Shown piece after piece: positions 17,108 through 24,469 of a stretch of 64,000 nt of DNA. The stretch's first letter is position 1. Each line of letters begins with the position of its first letter. The notes beneath the pieces were generated by a model. The model made no database searches. It saw only the letters and a list, made by a program, of their open reading frames with translations, and was not told the origin of the DNA. Position numbers and translations under genes: made by a program. The stretch is taken from NCBI GenBank assembly GCA_963707145.1, contig CAVPOQ010000003.1, forward strand, positions 310,001 to 374,000, in the 5' to 3' direction. This DNA comes from RPQJ01 sp963707145 (GTDB lineage Bacteria; Pseudomonadota; Gammaproteobacteria; Steroidobacterales; Steroidobacteraceae).

Positions 17108-17488
17108 TCAGCGCCACTGGTTGGCGGTCGCCTCGAAACCCGCCGAACTCCTGCGCACGACGCAGAAGCGATGCCCGGTAGGCGCCTCCATCACCCACCA
17201 CGTGTGGACCTGCACGACGCGCCGCGCGCCGAGGGACTCCAGGCGCCTGACCTCGGCGTCGATGTCATCGGTCTCGATGTCGAGGTGCACGCGGCTCGGG
17301 TGATCCACCGTCTGCACTTCGATGTGCAGCTCGCTCGCGCGGTCGACGAGGCGCATGTACTTCTCGCCCTCGTCGGCCGGCAGCGCGCGGGGCTCCATGC
17401 CGAGCGCGCGCCCCCAGAAATCCGCCGCCGCCGCGAGGTCGTCCGTGCGGCAGTCGATGATGAAGCCGCAGAGCTTGCTCTTGTGCAT
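17108..17488 (-). CDS. VOC-superfamily (glyoxalase-like) protein
   Basis: A 126-residue protein of the vicinal-oxygen-chelate fold. It starts MHKSKLCGFIIDCRTDDLAA and has the two beta-alpha-beta-beta-beta halves joined by HIEVQTVDHPSRVHLDIETD. Its closest type is the glyoxalase-like family annotated as lactoylglutathione lyase relatives, most of which lack a proven substrate. A metal-ligand His is visible in SRVHLDIE. It probably forms a two-gene unit with the methyltransferase-like gene that ends 37 bases upstream on the same strand. Function cannot be stated beyond the fold. Confidence 0.85.
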   Translation of the reverse strand: MHKSKLCGFIIDCRTDDLAAAADFWGRALGMEPRALPADEGEKYMRLVDRASELHIEVQTVDHPSRVHLDIETDDIDAEVRRLESLGARRVVQVHTWWVMEAPTGHRFCVVRRSSAGFEATANQWR

Positions 17489-17525
17489 CCTTCAGGCTCC
17501 TGTGCCGGACCGTCGTCGTGGCGGG

Positions 17526-17999
17526 TCACAGCCATCGCCGTACCCTCGCCGCGTAATCGGTGAACGCCGCACCGAAGTTCGCGAGCAGCGCGCGTTCCTC
17601 GGGAACGATCTGCAGCCGGTCGATCCATGCCACGAAGGCCGGCAGCAGGGCCATCGCGCCGAGGTTCGACAGACCGACGGCGACGCCGGCGAGCCCCAGT
17701 GCGAGGCCGAGGTACATCGGGTTGCGCGTCCAGCGGTACACGCCGTGCTGCACGAGCGACGTGGCGGCCGCGGGGCGCGTGGGATTGACGGTCGTGCGCC
17801 GCGCACGGAACCCGACCACGCCCGCGATCCCGACGGCCGCTCCAAGCGTCAGGAGCGCGACCGCAATCGGTGTTCGCGCCGCCAACTGCAGCTGCAGGCC
17901 CGGCGCCGCGCGCGCGACGCCCCACATCGCCGCGCCGCATCCCGCGGCGAGCAGCAGCGGCGGCACCTTGAGTTCGAGCGCGTCGAGCAGCGTGCGCAT
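17526..17999 (-). CDS. Isoprenylcysteine carboxyl methyltransferase (ICMT) family membrane protein
   Basis: A 157-residue multi-spanning membrane protein. Hydrophobic segments occupy about residues 10-30, 42-62 and 98-118. The ICMT/PEMT signature is LVQHGVYRWTRNPMYLGLAL, and the C-terminal RxxxEER-like helix is RLQIVPEERALLANFGAAF. In bacteria this family methylates small or lipid substrates, often undefined. The ATG at 17999 gives the shortest start consistent with the first membrane helix. It lies upstream of the VOC gene with a small gap. Confidence 0.85.
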   Translation of the reverse strand: MRTLLDALELKVPPLLLAAGCGAAMWGVARAAPGLQLQLAARTPIAVALLTLGAAVGIAGVVGFRARRTTVNPTRPAAATSLVQHGVYRWTRNPMYLGLALGLAGVAVGLSNLGAMALLPAFVAWIDRLQIVPEERALLANFGAAFTDYAARVRRWL

Positions 18000-18172
18000 G
18001 ATCAGGCCAGGTCGCTGGTCCGGGTCTGCCTGCAGGAGTCCGGCCAGCTGACCATGCGCCCGGACGGACGTCAACGAACGCGACGCACGCGCTGTCTCGC
18101 GGCCGTGCATTGGACCCTGCGTCGGCGCCGGTGTCACACTTTGCACCCCGCACCGTCCACCCGCTGCCGCCG

Positions 18173-18538
18173 ATGTCGAACAGCAGGCTCGTCTACTCCA
18201 CAGGCCCCGGCCGTCTCTGCCCCGAGTGCGCCCGCCCGCTCGGTGAGTGCCGCTGCCGGCGCAGCAAGCCGGCCCAGGCACTGGCGCCGCAAGGCGACGG
18301 CGTCGTGCGCGTCGGCCGCGCGACCCAGGGCCGCAAGGGCAAGGGCGTCACCGTGATCACCGGCGTTCCGCTCGCGGGAGATGCACTCGAGGAATTCGCG
18401 ACACGCCTCAAGAAGCGCTGTGGCTCGGGCGGCACGATCACCGACGCCGGCGCGATCGAGATCCAGGGCGATCACCGCGACACGCTGGTCGCCGAGCTCG
18501 GGAAGCTCGGCTACACCGTCAAGCGCTCGGGCGGCTGA
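18173..18538 (+). CDS. yciH: SUI1/eIF1-like translation factor YciH
   Basis: A 121-residue bacterial homologue of eukaryotic eIF1. It has an N-terminal CPECARPLGECRC zinc-ribbon-like stretch (four Cys), then the SUI1 core: GRKGKGVTVITGVPL, FATRLKKRCGSGGTITDAGA, EIQGDHRD and KLGYTVKRSG. E. coli YciH influences start-site fidelity in vitro. ATG 18173 is chosen because the MSNSRLVYSTG start precedes the Cys motif. It is followed 9 bases later by rluF, so the two are probably cotranscribed. Confidence 0.93.
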   Translation: MSNSRLVYSTGPGRLCPECARPLGECRCRRSKPAQALAPQGDGVVRVGRATQGRKGKGVTVITGVPLAGDALEEFATRLKKRCGSGGTITDAGAIEIQGDHRDTLVAELGKLGYTVKRSGG

Positions 18539-18547
18539 TCCGGGGCC

Positions 18548-19256
18548 ATGCGGCTCAACAAGTACCTCGCCGAGACGGGTGCCTGCTCGCGCCGCGAGGC
18601 CGACCAGTGGATCGAGGCGGGCCGCGTCAGCGTCAACGGCGCCCGCGCCGTGCTCGGCACACAGGTCGCCGACGGCGACGACGTTCAGGTCGATGGCCGG
18701 CCACTGCGCCCGAAGCCCAGGCGCGTCTATCTCGCGCTCAACAAGCCCATCGGCATCGAGTGCACCACCGACCGCGACGTGCCCGGCAACATCGTCGACT
18801 TCGTGGGCTACCCGGAACGCGTCTTTCCGATCGGCCGCCTCGACAAGGACTCCGAGGGACTGATCCTGCTCACCAACGACGGCGACATCGTCAACACCGT
18901 CCTGCGCGCGGAGCACGAGCACGAGAAGGAATACGTCGTCGCGGTGGACCGCCCGCTCACCGCGGCGTTCCTGGCCGGCATGGCGGCGGGTGTGCCGATC
19001 CTCGACACCGTGACGAACCCCTGCCGGGTCGCGCAGGTGGGCAGGAACACCTTCCGCATCGTGCTCACGCAGGGGCTCAACCGGCAGATCCGCCGCATGT
19101 GCGAGCATTTCGGCTACACGGTGCGCCGCCTGCAGCGCGTGCGCATCATGCACGTGCAGCTCGGCGACGCTGCCGGTCGGCCAGTGGCGCGCGCTCAGCC
19201 CGGCCGAACTGCGCGGGCTGCTGCCCGCGTCGCGCCGCACGCTCAGTCTGAAGTGA
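18548..19256 (+). CDS. rluF: 23S rRNA pseudouridine synthase RluF (one frameshift)
   Basis: RluF modifies U2604 of 23S rRNA in E. coli. The protein has an N-terminal S4 domain (MRLNKYLAETGACSRREADQ), then the RsuA-type catalytic domain with GRLDKDSEGLILLTNDGD, VLRAEHEHEKEYVVAVD and LTQGLNRQIRRMCEHFGY, all diagnostic of RluF rather than RsuA or RluB. A shift near 19165-19172 moves the end into LPVGQWRALSPAELRGLL and TLSLK with a TGA at 19254. The span is one base off a multiple of three. The last 14 bases overlap the convergent LAB_N gene. Confidence 0.93.
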
Positions 19257-19566
19257 TCTCCGCCTCGCGACGCATGCGCCTGTTGCGCAGGTCGAGGTAG
19301 AGGTTGTAGCCGGCGACGCCAGCCGGGAACAGGTTCGAGAGGATGCCCACCGAGTCGTTCTTGCCGAACACGAAGTAGGACAGCAGCAGCAGGCTGCCCG
19401 AGATGCTCATGAGCCAGAACACCGTGGGCACCACCGGCCGGCGATACTTGCGCGAGTAGTACATCTGCACGAACCATCGCCCTGCGAACAGCACCACGCC
19501 GAGGTAGCCCACGAGCTTCCACGGCGTGATCGTGATGCCCCAGGCGTTGTGGATGATCTGGTCCAT
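19243..19566 (-). CDS. Small LAB_N-domain (lipid A biosynthesis N-terminal) membrane protein
   Basis: A 107-residue inner-membrane protein made only of the domain found at the N-terminus of some lipid-A-disaccharide synthases (PF07578). It has three predicted helices, around WKLVGYLGVVLFAGRWFVQM, VVPTVFWLMSISGSLLLLSY and NLFPAGVAGYNLYLDLRN. The stand-alone form usually lies near glycosyltransferase or LPS genes and is thought to bind lipid-linked sugars. Here it is the last gene of the msbA-lpxK-Trm112-kdsB run, which supports an LPS role. Start at ATG 19566, 22 bases after kdsB. Confidence 0.87.
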   Translation of the reverse strand: MDQIIHNAWGITITPWKLVGYLGVVLFAGRWFVQMYYSRKYRRPVVPTVFWLMSISGSLLLLSYFVFGKNDSVGILSNLFPAGVAGYNLYLDLRNRRMRREAEITSD

Positions 19567-19588
19567 CGTAATACCCTCGGGCCGTGGC

Positions 19589-20362
19589 TCAGCGCGCGGC
19601 GGCCCATTGCCGCGCCCGCTCGAGGTCCGCGGCGGTATCCACGCCCGGCCCCGGGCGCTCCACGCACTCGCCCACCGCGATGCGCACCCCGTGCTCCAGC
19701 GCGCGCAGCTGCTCGAGCTTCTCGCGCTGCTCGAGCGCCGAGGGCGGCAGGCGCGTGATCCGCTGCAGCACCCCGACCCGGTAGGCATACACGCCGACGT
19801 GCCGCAGCGACCCGGCGAACTCGCGCTGGCTCGCGAGTCCCGCGGCCGCGCCCTCGCGCGTCCAGGGGATCGGCGCACGGCTGAAGTAGAGCGCAGCACC
19901 GTCGCGCGCGACGACCACCTTGACCACGTTCGGGTCCATGAACTCCTCGAGGCTCCCGAGCGGCGTGGCGAGCGTGGCGATGCCCGCGGCCAGGTCGCGC
20001 TCGAGCAGCTCGGCGACCTGCTCCACCAGGCGCGGCGGCAGGAACGGCTCATCGCCCTGCACGTTCACCACCAGCGCGCCGTCGCCCCAGCCGCGCGCCG
20101 CAGCCACGGCGGCGACCCGATCGGTGCCCGACGGGAGGTCGGGGTCGGTCATCACGGCGATGGCGTCCGCGGGCCGGCGCGGGTCGTGCACCGCGGCGGC
20201 GATGCGGGCGTCGTCGGTCGCCACCAGCACCTCCGCGGCGCCGCTGGCGCAGGCGAGGTCCACCACGCGCTGGATCATGCTCCGGCCCGCGATCTCGAGC
20301 AGCGGCTTGCCCGGCAGCCGCGTCGAGGCGTAGCGCGCCGGGATGACGACGTGGAAGCTCAC
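19589..20362 (-). CDS. kdsB: 3-deoxy-manno-octulosonate cytidylyltransferase (CMP-KDO synthetase)
   Basis: KdsB activates KDO with CTP for lipid A-core assembly in the cytoplasm. The 257-residue protein begins with the nucleotide-binding RYASTRLPGKPL and contains EVLVATDDARIA, the DPDLPSGTDRVA motif, VVNVQGDEPFLPP and YFSRAPIPW, all KdsB signatures. It follows the Trm112-like gene by one base and belongs to the exbB-exbD-msbA-lpxK operon. The reading frame is complete. Confidence 0.97.
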   Translation of the reverse strand: MSFHVVIPARYASTRLPGKPLLEIAGRSMIQRVVDLACASGAAEVLVATDDARIAAAVHDPRRPADAIAVMTDPDLPSGTDRVAAVAAARGWGDGALVVNVQGDEPFLPPRLVEQVAELLERDLAAGIATLATPLGSLEEFMDPNVVKVVVARDGAALYFSRAPIPWTREGAAAGLASQREFAGSLRHVGVYAYRVGVLQRITRLPPSALEQREKLEQLRALEHGVRIAVGECVERPGPGVDTAADLERARQWAAAR

Positions 20363-20363
20363 G

Positions 20364-20552
20364 CTAGTCCGCGAGCAGCGGGTCGTCCGAGTCGAGCTTG
20401 CGGGCCTCGTCCTCGAGCATCACGGGGATGCCGTCGCGAACCGCGTACGCCAGCCGGTCGGCGCGGCAGACCAGGGTCTGCGGGCCCGGATGCCAGGCGA
20501 GCGGTCCCTTGCAGATCGGGCAGGCGAGGATGTCGAGCAGCTTGCTATCCAC
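20364..20552 (-). CDS. Trm112/YcaR-family small zinc-ribbon-like protein
   Basis: A 62-residue protein beginning MDSKLLDILACPICKGPLAW with a CPxCK motif, then LVCRADRLAYAVRDGIPVML, the Trm112/DUF343 consensus. Such genes sit between lpxK and kdsB in many gammaproteobacteria (ycaR in E. coli). Its biochemical role in LPS synthesis is unknown, while archaeal and eukaryotic Trm112 proteins activate methyltransferases. It overlaps the end of lpxK by 8 bases. Confidence 0.93.
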   Translation of the reverse strand: MDSKLLDILACPICKGPLAWHPGPQTLVCRADRLAYAVRDGIPVMLEDEARKLDSDDPLLAD

Positions 20553-21585
20553 GATGCACTCCCGCGGCCGCCAATCCGGCGCGTTGCAGTACCAGTTCCA
20601 CGAGCGTACGTGCGTCCGCCGGCTCGATCGCGACCTCGAGTTCGACGAACCACCAGTCGGATCCCGCGAACGACCGGCATTTTACGGCATCCTTCTCGGT
20701 CATCAGGACTGCGGCCCCGGCCGGGAACGGCAGCGCGTCCCGGTCGAGCGCGGCGTGGTCGGGCAGCGCGTGGGGCTCGACGTCGAGGCCCGCGGCGTCG
20801 AGGGCGTCGAAGAACGCCCCTGGGTGTCCGATGCCTGCGACCGCGTGCAGCGCTCGGCCGCGAAACGCCGCCAGCGGGCGACGCTCGCCACTCGACAGGT
20901 TCACGGCGTCCCCGCTGCGCAGCTGCGCGGTCACGGTGCAGGGCCGGCGTGGCGCGACGTCCCCGGAGCGCACGGCGCCCCGCTCGGTCAGTACGACCGC
21001 ATCTACGTCCTCGAGACGCGCTGCCGGTTCGCGCAGCGGCCCGGCCGGCAGCAACTGGCGGTTGCCGAGCCCGCGTGCCGCGTCCACGACGGCGATCTCC
21101 ACGTCCCGGGCGAGACGCAGGTGCTGCAGGCCGTCGTCGCAGACGATCACGTCGGCGCCCTCCTCGGCCGCGCGCCGTGCGGCCGCCACGCGGTCGGCGC
21201 CAGCCACGACGACCCGCGGCCCGCAGCGCGCGTGCAGCACCGCCTCGTCGCCCACCTCGCGCGGGTCGCTCGCGGCCGTGACCAGCTGCGGTTGTGCCGT
21301 CGCGCGTCCGCCATAGCCGCGCAGCACGACGCCCACGCGATGCCCGTGCAGCGCCAGCTCGCGCGCCAGCCAGGCAACCACCGGCGTCTTGCCGGTGCCG
21401 CCCACGGTGAGATTGCCGACCACGACCACCGGCACGGGTGCGCGCTGCGCGCGGCGCAGGCCGCTGCGATAGAGCCCGCGTCGCAGCGCGACCAGCGCGC
21501 GGAACGCCCACGACAGCGGCCACAACGGCAGGCTGGCCCAGCGCGGCCCGTACCAGAGCCGCTGCAGGGCGGTGTCGAGACTCAT
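20545..21585 (-). CDS. lpxK: Tetraacyldisaccharide 4'-kinase LpxK
   Basis: LpxK phosphorylates the 4'-position of the lipid A disaccharide precursor at the inner membrane. The 346-residue protein has an N-terminal membrane-associating helix (LWYGPRWASLPLWPLSWAF), a Walker A motif (GNLTVGGTGKTPVV), GVVLRGYGG, VIVCDDGLQHLRLARD and LLPAGPLREP, plus MTEKDAVKC near the C-terminus. Its ATG overlaps the msbA stop in an ATGA arrangement, implying translational coupling to the lipid A flippase. Confidence 0.97.
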   Translation of the reverse strand: MSLDTALQRLWYGPRWASLPLWPLSWAFRALVALRRGLYRSGLRRAQRAPVPVVVVGNLTVGGTGKTPVVAWLARELALHGHRVGVVLRGYGGRATAQPQLVTAASDPREVGDEAVLHARCGPRVVVAGADRVAAARRAAEEGADVIVCDDGLQHLRLARDVEIAVVDAARGLGNRQLLPAGPLREPAARLEDVDAVVLTERGAVRSGDVAPRRPCTVTAQLRSGDAVNLSSGERRPLAAFRGRALHAVAGIGHPGAFFDALDAAGLDVEPHALPDHAALDRDALPFPAGAAVLMTEKDAVKCRSFAGSDWWFVELEVAIEPADARTLVELVLQRAGLAAAGVHRG

Positions 21586-23348
21586 TCGCTGAACTGCAGC
21601 CGGTGCAGCACCGCGTACTGGCCGTTGCGTGCCAGCAGCTCTTCGTGCGTGCCCGTCTCGACGATCCGACCCGCGTCCATGACGAGGATCCGGTCCGCCT
21701 TCTCGACCGTCGAGAGTCGGTGCGCGATCACCAGCGTCGTGCGGTCCTGCATCAGTTCCTCGAGCTGCTCCTGAATCTGCCGCTCGAGCCCGGTGTCGAG
21801 CGCCGAGGTCGCCTCGTCGAGGATCAGCACGGGCGTGTTGCGCAGCAACGCGCGCGCGATGGCGATGCGCTGACGCTGCCCGCCGGAGAGCAGCGCGCCA
21901 CGGTCGCCGACCACGGCGTCGAGCCCGTCGGGCAGCGGCTCGGCGAACTCCATCACGCGCGCCGCGCGTGCCGCGGCCTCGATGTCGGCGTCGCTCGCGG
22001 GATGGCCGAAGGCGATGTTGCTGCGAATGGTGTCGTTGAAGATCACCACGTCCTGGCTCACGAGGCTCATCTGCGCCCGCAGCCGCTCGAGCGGGTACTC
22101 GCGCACGTCTCGCCCGTCGAGCATCACCACGCCGTGGCTCGGGTCGTAGAAGCGCGGCAGCAGGTTCATGATCGTGGACTTGCCGCTGCCGGAGCGACCG
22201 ACGATCGCGATGGTCTCGCCCGCGCGCGCCTCGAAGCTGATGCCGTGCAGCACCTCGTCCGCCGCGCCAGGGTAGGTGAAACGCACCTCGCGGAACACGA
22301 CCTCGCCGCGGGCACGCTCGATCGGCGCCGTGCCGCCGGCCGGCTCGGGCGGCAGGTCGAGGACCTCGAAGATGCTCTGCGCAGCCGCGATGCCCTGCTG
22401 CAGCGGGCCCGCCACGCCCACGAGCCGGCGCAGCGGGCCGGTGACGAGGATCAGCGCCGCGATGAACGAGGTGAACTCGCCCACTGAGACCTTGCCGGCG
22501 ATGGCCTCGACCGTGGCCATGTACAGCACGGTGGCGAGGCCGATCGCGGTGATGATCTGCACCACCGGATTGCTCAGACTCTTGGTGAACATGAGCTTCA
22601 TGTAGGAGTGCCGGTTGCGCTCGATCACGCGCTCGAACTGGCCCGCCTGGTAGCCCTGGGCGTTGAACACGCGCACCACGCGCGGCGCCTCGATCGCCTC
22701 CTTGGCGACCCGCGTCACGTCGCCCATCGAGGCCTGGATGCGCTGGCTGTAGCGGCGGAACAGCAGGTTGATGCGGCGGATCAGCAGCGCGATCGCCGGC
22801 GCCACGATCAGGCTGATCAGCGTCAGCTTCGGGTTGAGGTACAGCAGGTAGCCGATCAGGCCGATGATCGCGAGCGTGTCGCGGATGAACACCGTGATCG
22901 AGTCGGTCGTGGCCGTGGCGACCTGCTCGGTGTTGAACGTGAGCCGCGACAGCAGCACGCCGGAGGAGTTGTGGTCGAAGTAGGTGACCGGCAGGTTCAG
23001 GTAGCGGTCGAAGATCTCGCCACGCAGCGTCTTGACGATGTGGCGCCCGACGTAGCCGGGGCAATAGGTCTGCAGGAAGTCGGCGAATCCGCGCACGATG
23101 AACAGGCCCACCAGGCCCACCGGCACCAGCCACACCATGCGCGGGTCCTTCTCGACGAAGGTGCCGTCGAGGAAGAACTTCACGAACGCCGCCCAGCCCG
23201 CGTCGGTCGCGGCGAACAGCACCATGCCGAAGACTCCGATGGCGAAGGTGCCGCGGTGCGGGCGCAGGTAGCCGAGCAGGCGCCTGTAGGTCTGCAGGGC
23301 GCCCTCGGGCATCTTCAGCGTCGCGACGCTACCGGACTTCTTGCCCAT
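21582..23348 (-). CDS. msbA: Lipid A export ABC transporter MsbA
   Basis: A homodimeric ABC flippase moving lipid A-core across the inner membrane. The 588-residue half-transporter has six membrane helices in residues about 30-320 (for example GTFAIGVFGMVLFAATDAGW), then a nucleotide-binding domain with Walker A GRSGSGKST, Q-loop LVSQDVVIFNDTIRSNI, signature LSGGQRQRIAIARA and Walker B PVLILDEATSALD. It is preceded by exbD with a 20-base overlap and followed by lpxK. The frame is intact. Confidence 0.97.
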   Translation of the reverse strand: MGKKSGSVATLKMPEGALQTYRRLLGYLRPHRGTFAIGVFGMVLFAATDAGWAAFVKFFLDGTFVEKDPRMVWLVPVGLVGLFIVRGFADFLQTYCPGYVGRHIVKTLRGEIFDRYLNLPVTYFDHNSSGVLLSRLTFNTEQVATATTDSITVFIRDTLAIIGLIGYLLYLNPKLTLISLIVAPAIALLIRRINLLFRRYSQRIQASMGDVTRVAKEAIEAPRVVRVFNAQGYQAGQFERVIERNRHSYMKLMFTKSLSNPVVQIITAIGLATVLYMATVEAIAGKVSVGEFTSFIAALILVTGPLRRLVGVAGPLQQGIAAAQSIFEVLDLPPEPAGGTAPIERARGEVVFREVRFTYPGAADEVLHGISFEARAGETIAIVGRSGSGKSTIMNLLPRFYDPSHGVVMLDGRDVREYPLERLRAQMSLVSQDVVIFNDTIRSNIAFGHPASDADIEAAARAARVMEFAEPLPDGLDAVVGDRGALLSGGQRQRIAIARALLRNTPVLILDEATSALDTGLERQIQEQLEELMQDRTTLVIAHRLSTVEKADRILVMDAGRIVETGTHEELLARNGQYAVLHRLQFSE

Positions 23349-23754
23349 CTTGGACCGTCGCGATGTCGATCTGGCGGAAGCCCGCCCGGCCCGCCACGTC
23401 CATCGCCGTCACCACGCTCTGGTGCGTCGCCCGGGCGTCGGCGCGGATCGTCACGGGTTCGCCGCGATCGGCGTCCGTCACGCGACCGATCGCCGCAGCC
23501 AGCGCCGCCGGGTCATCGCCCGGCACCGCCCGTCCGTTGACGCGGTAGCCGCCCTGCGCCGTCACCTCGATCTCGAGCGCTTCCTGCTGCACGGCCTGCG
23601 GCTCGGCGCCGGCCTCGGGCAGCCGCAATTCCATCCGGCCCTCGTCGATGAAGCGCGACGAGAGCATGAAGAAGATCAGCAGCAGCAGCACGACGTCGAT
23701 CAGCGACGTCATGTTGAGCTCGGGCTCCTCGCTGCGACGCGGTTGGAAGTTCAC
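23329..23754 (-). CDS. exbD: ExbD/TolR-family proton-channel subunit
   Basis: The membrane-anchored partner of ExbB in a proton-driven motor. The 141-residue protein begins MNFQPRRSEEPELNMTSLID from a GTG start. One transmembrane helix follows (VVLLLLIFFMLSSRF), with the conserved pore Asp in SLIDVV, then a periplasmic domain. The GTG overlaps the exbB stop (GTGA). An exbB-exbD pair directly upstream of msbA is common in Xanthomonadales and relatives. No TonB gene is adjacent, so its energy-transducing partner is undetermined. Confidence 0.93.
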   Translation of the reverse strand: MNFQPRRSEEPELNMTSLIDVVLLLLIFFMLSSRFIDEGRMELRLPEAGAEPQAVQQEALEIEVTAQGGYRVNGRAVPGDDPAALAAAIGRVTDADRGEPVTIRADARATHQSVVTAMDVAGRAGFRQIDIATVQDGQEVR

Positions 23755-24392
23755 GCCGCCGCGTCCTGGGCGGCGAGCGGCCGCGTCGCGCCCGCACGGT
23801 CGATGGCCTGCACCAGTTTGATGGATTCCTTCTCCATCTGGATCACCAGCCCGTCCACTCGGCCCCGCAGGTAACGGTAGGCCACCATCGCCGGGATCGC
23901 CACCAGCAGGCCTGCGGCCGTGGTGATCAGCGCCTCGGAGATGCCGCCGGCCATCGCGGTGGGGTTGCCGATGCCGGCGACCGTGATCGCCTTGAACGTG
24001 CGGATCATGCCGGTGACCGTGCCGAGCAGGCCGAGCAGCGGTGAGATGGATGCGATCGTGCCGAGTGCGTTGATGAAGCGCTCGAGGTCGTGCACGACGT
24101 GGCGGCCGGCGTCGTCGATCGCCTCGATCATCACCGCGCGGTCGCGGTTGCGATTGGCGAGGCCCGCCGCCAGCACGCGGCCGAGCGGCGAATGATGCTC
24201 GAGGGCGGCAACCTGCTTGTCCGACAGTGCACGGTTCTCGACCCACTGCCACACCTTGTCGGTGAGCTCGGCGGGCACCACGCGCTGCTCACGCAGCGTC
24301 CACAGGCGCTCGAGCGTAATGGCGACGGCCAGGACGGAGCAGAGCAGGATCGGCACCATCACGATGCCGCCGGCCATCACGATCTCGAACAT
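23751..24392 (-). CDS. exbB: ExbB/TolQ-family proton-channel subunit
   Basis: The polytopic subunit of an ExbB-ExbD proton channel. Of its 213 residues, the first helix is IVMAGGIVMVPILLCSVLAV. The conserved MotA/TolQ/ExbB core is LGTIASISPLLGLLGTVTGM and SEALITTAAGLLVAIPAMVA. A cytoplasmic loop lies between helices 1 and 2. Start at ATG 24392. It lies 77 bases downstream of comEC and starts the exbB-exbD-msbA-lpxK-ycaR-kdsB run. Confidence 0.94.
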   Translation of the reverse strand: MFEIVMAGGIVMVPILLCSVLAVAITLERLWTLREQRVVPAELTDKVWQWVENRALSDKQVAALEHHSPLGRVLAAGLANRNRDRAVMIEAIDDAGRHVVHDLERFINALGTIASISPLLGLLGTVTGMIRTFKAITVAGIGNPTAMAGGISEALITTAAGLLVAIPAMVAYRYLRGRVDGLVIQMEKESIKLVQAIDRAGATRPLAAQDAAA

Positions 24393-24469
24393 TTCTGGCA
24401 GGTACCCCTTGCTCCAGCGCCCGCGGATGATACTGCATGGGGTGGTGACACCGCGACCGGCCGGCCGAT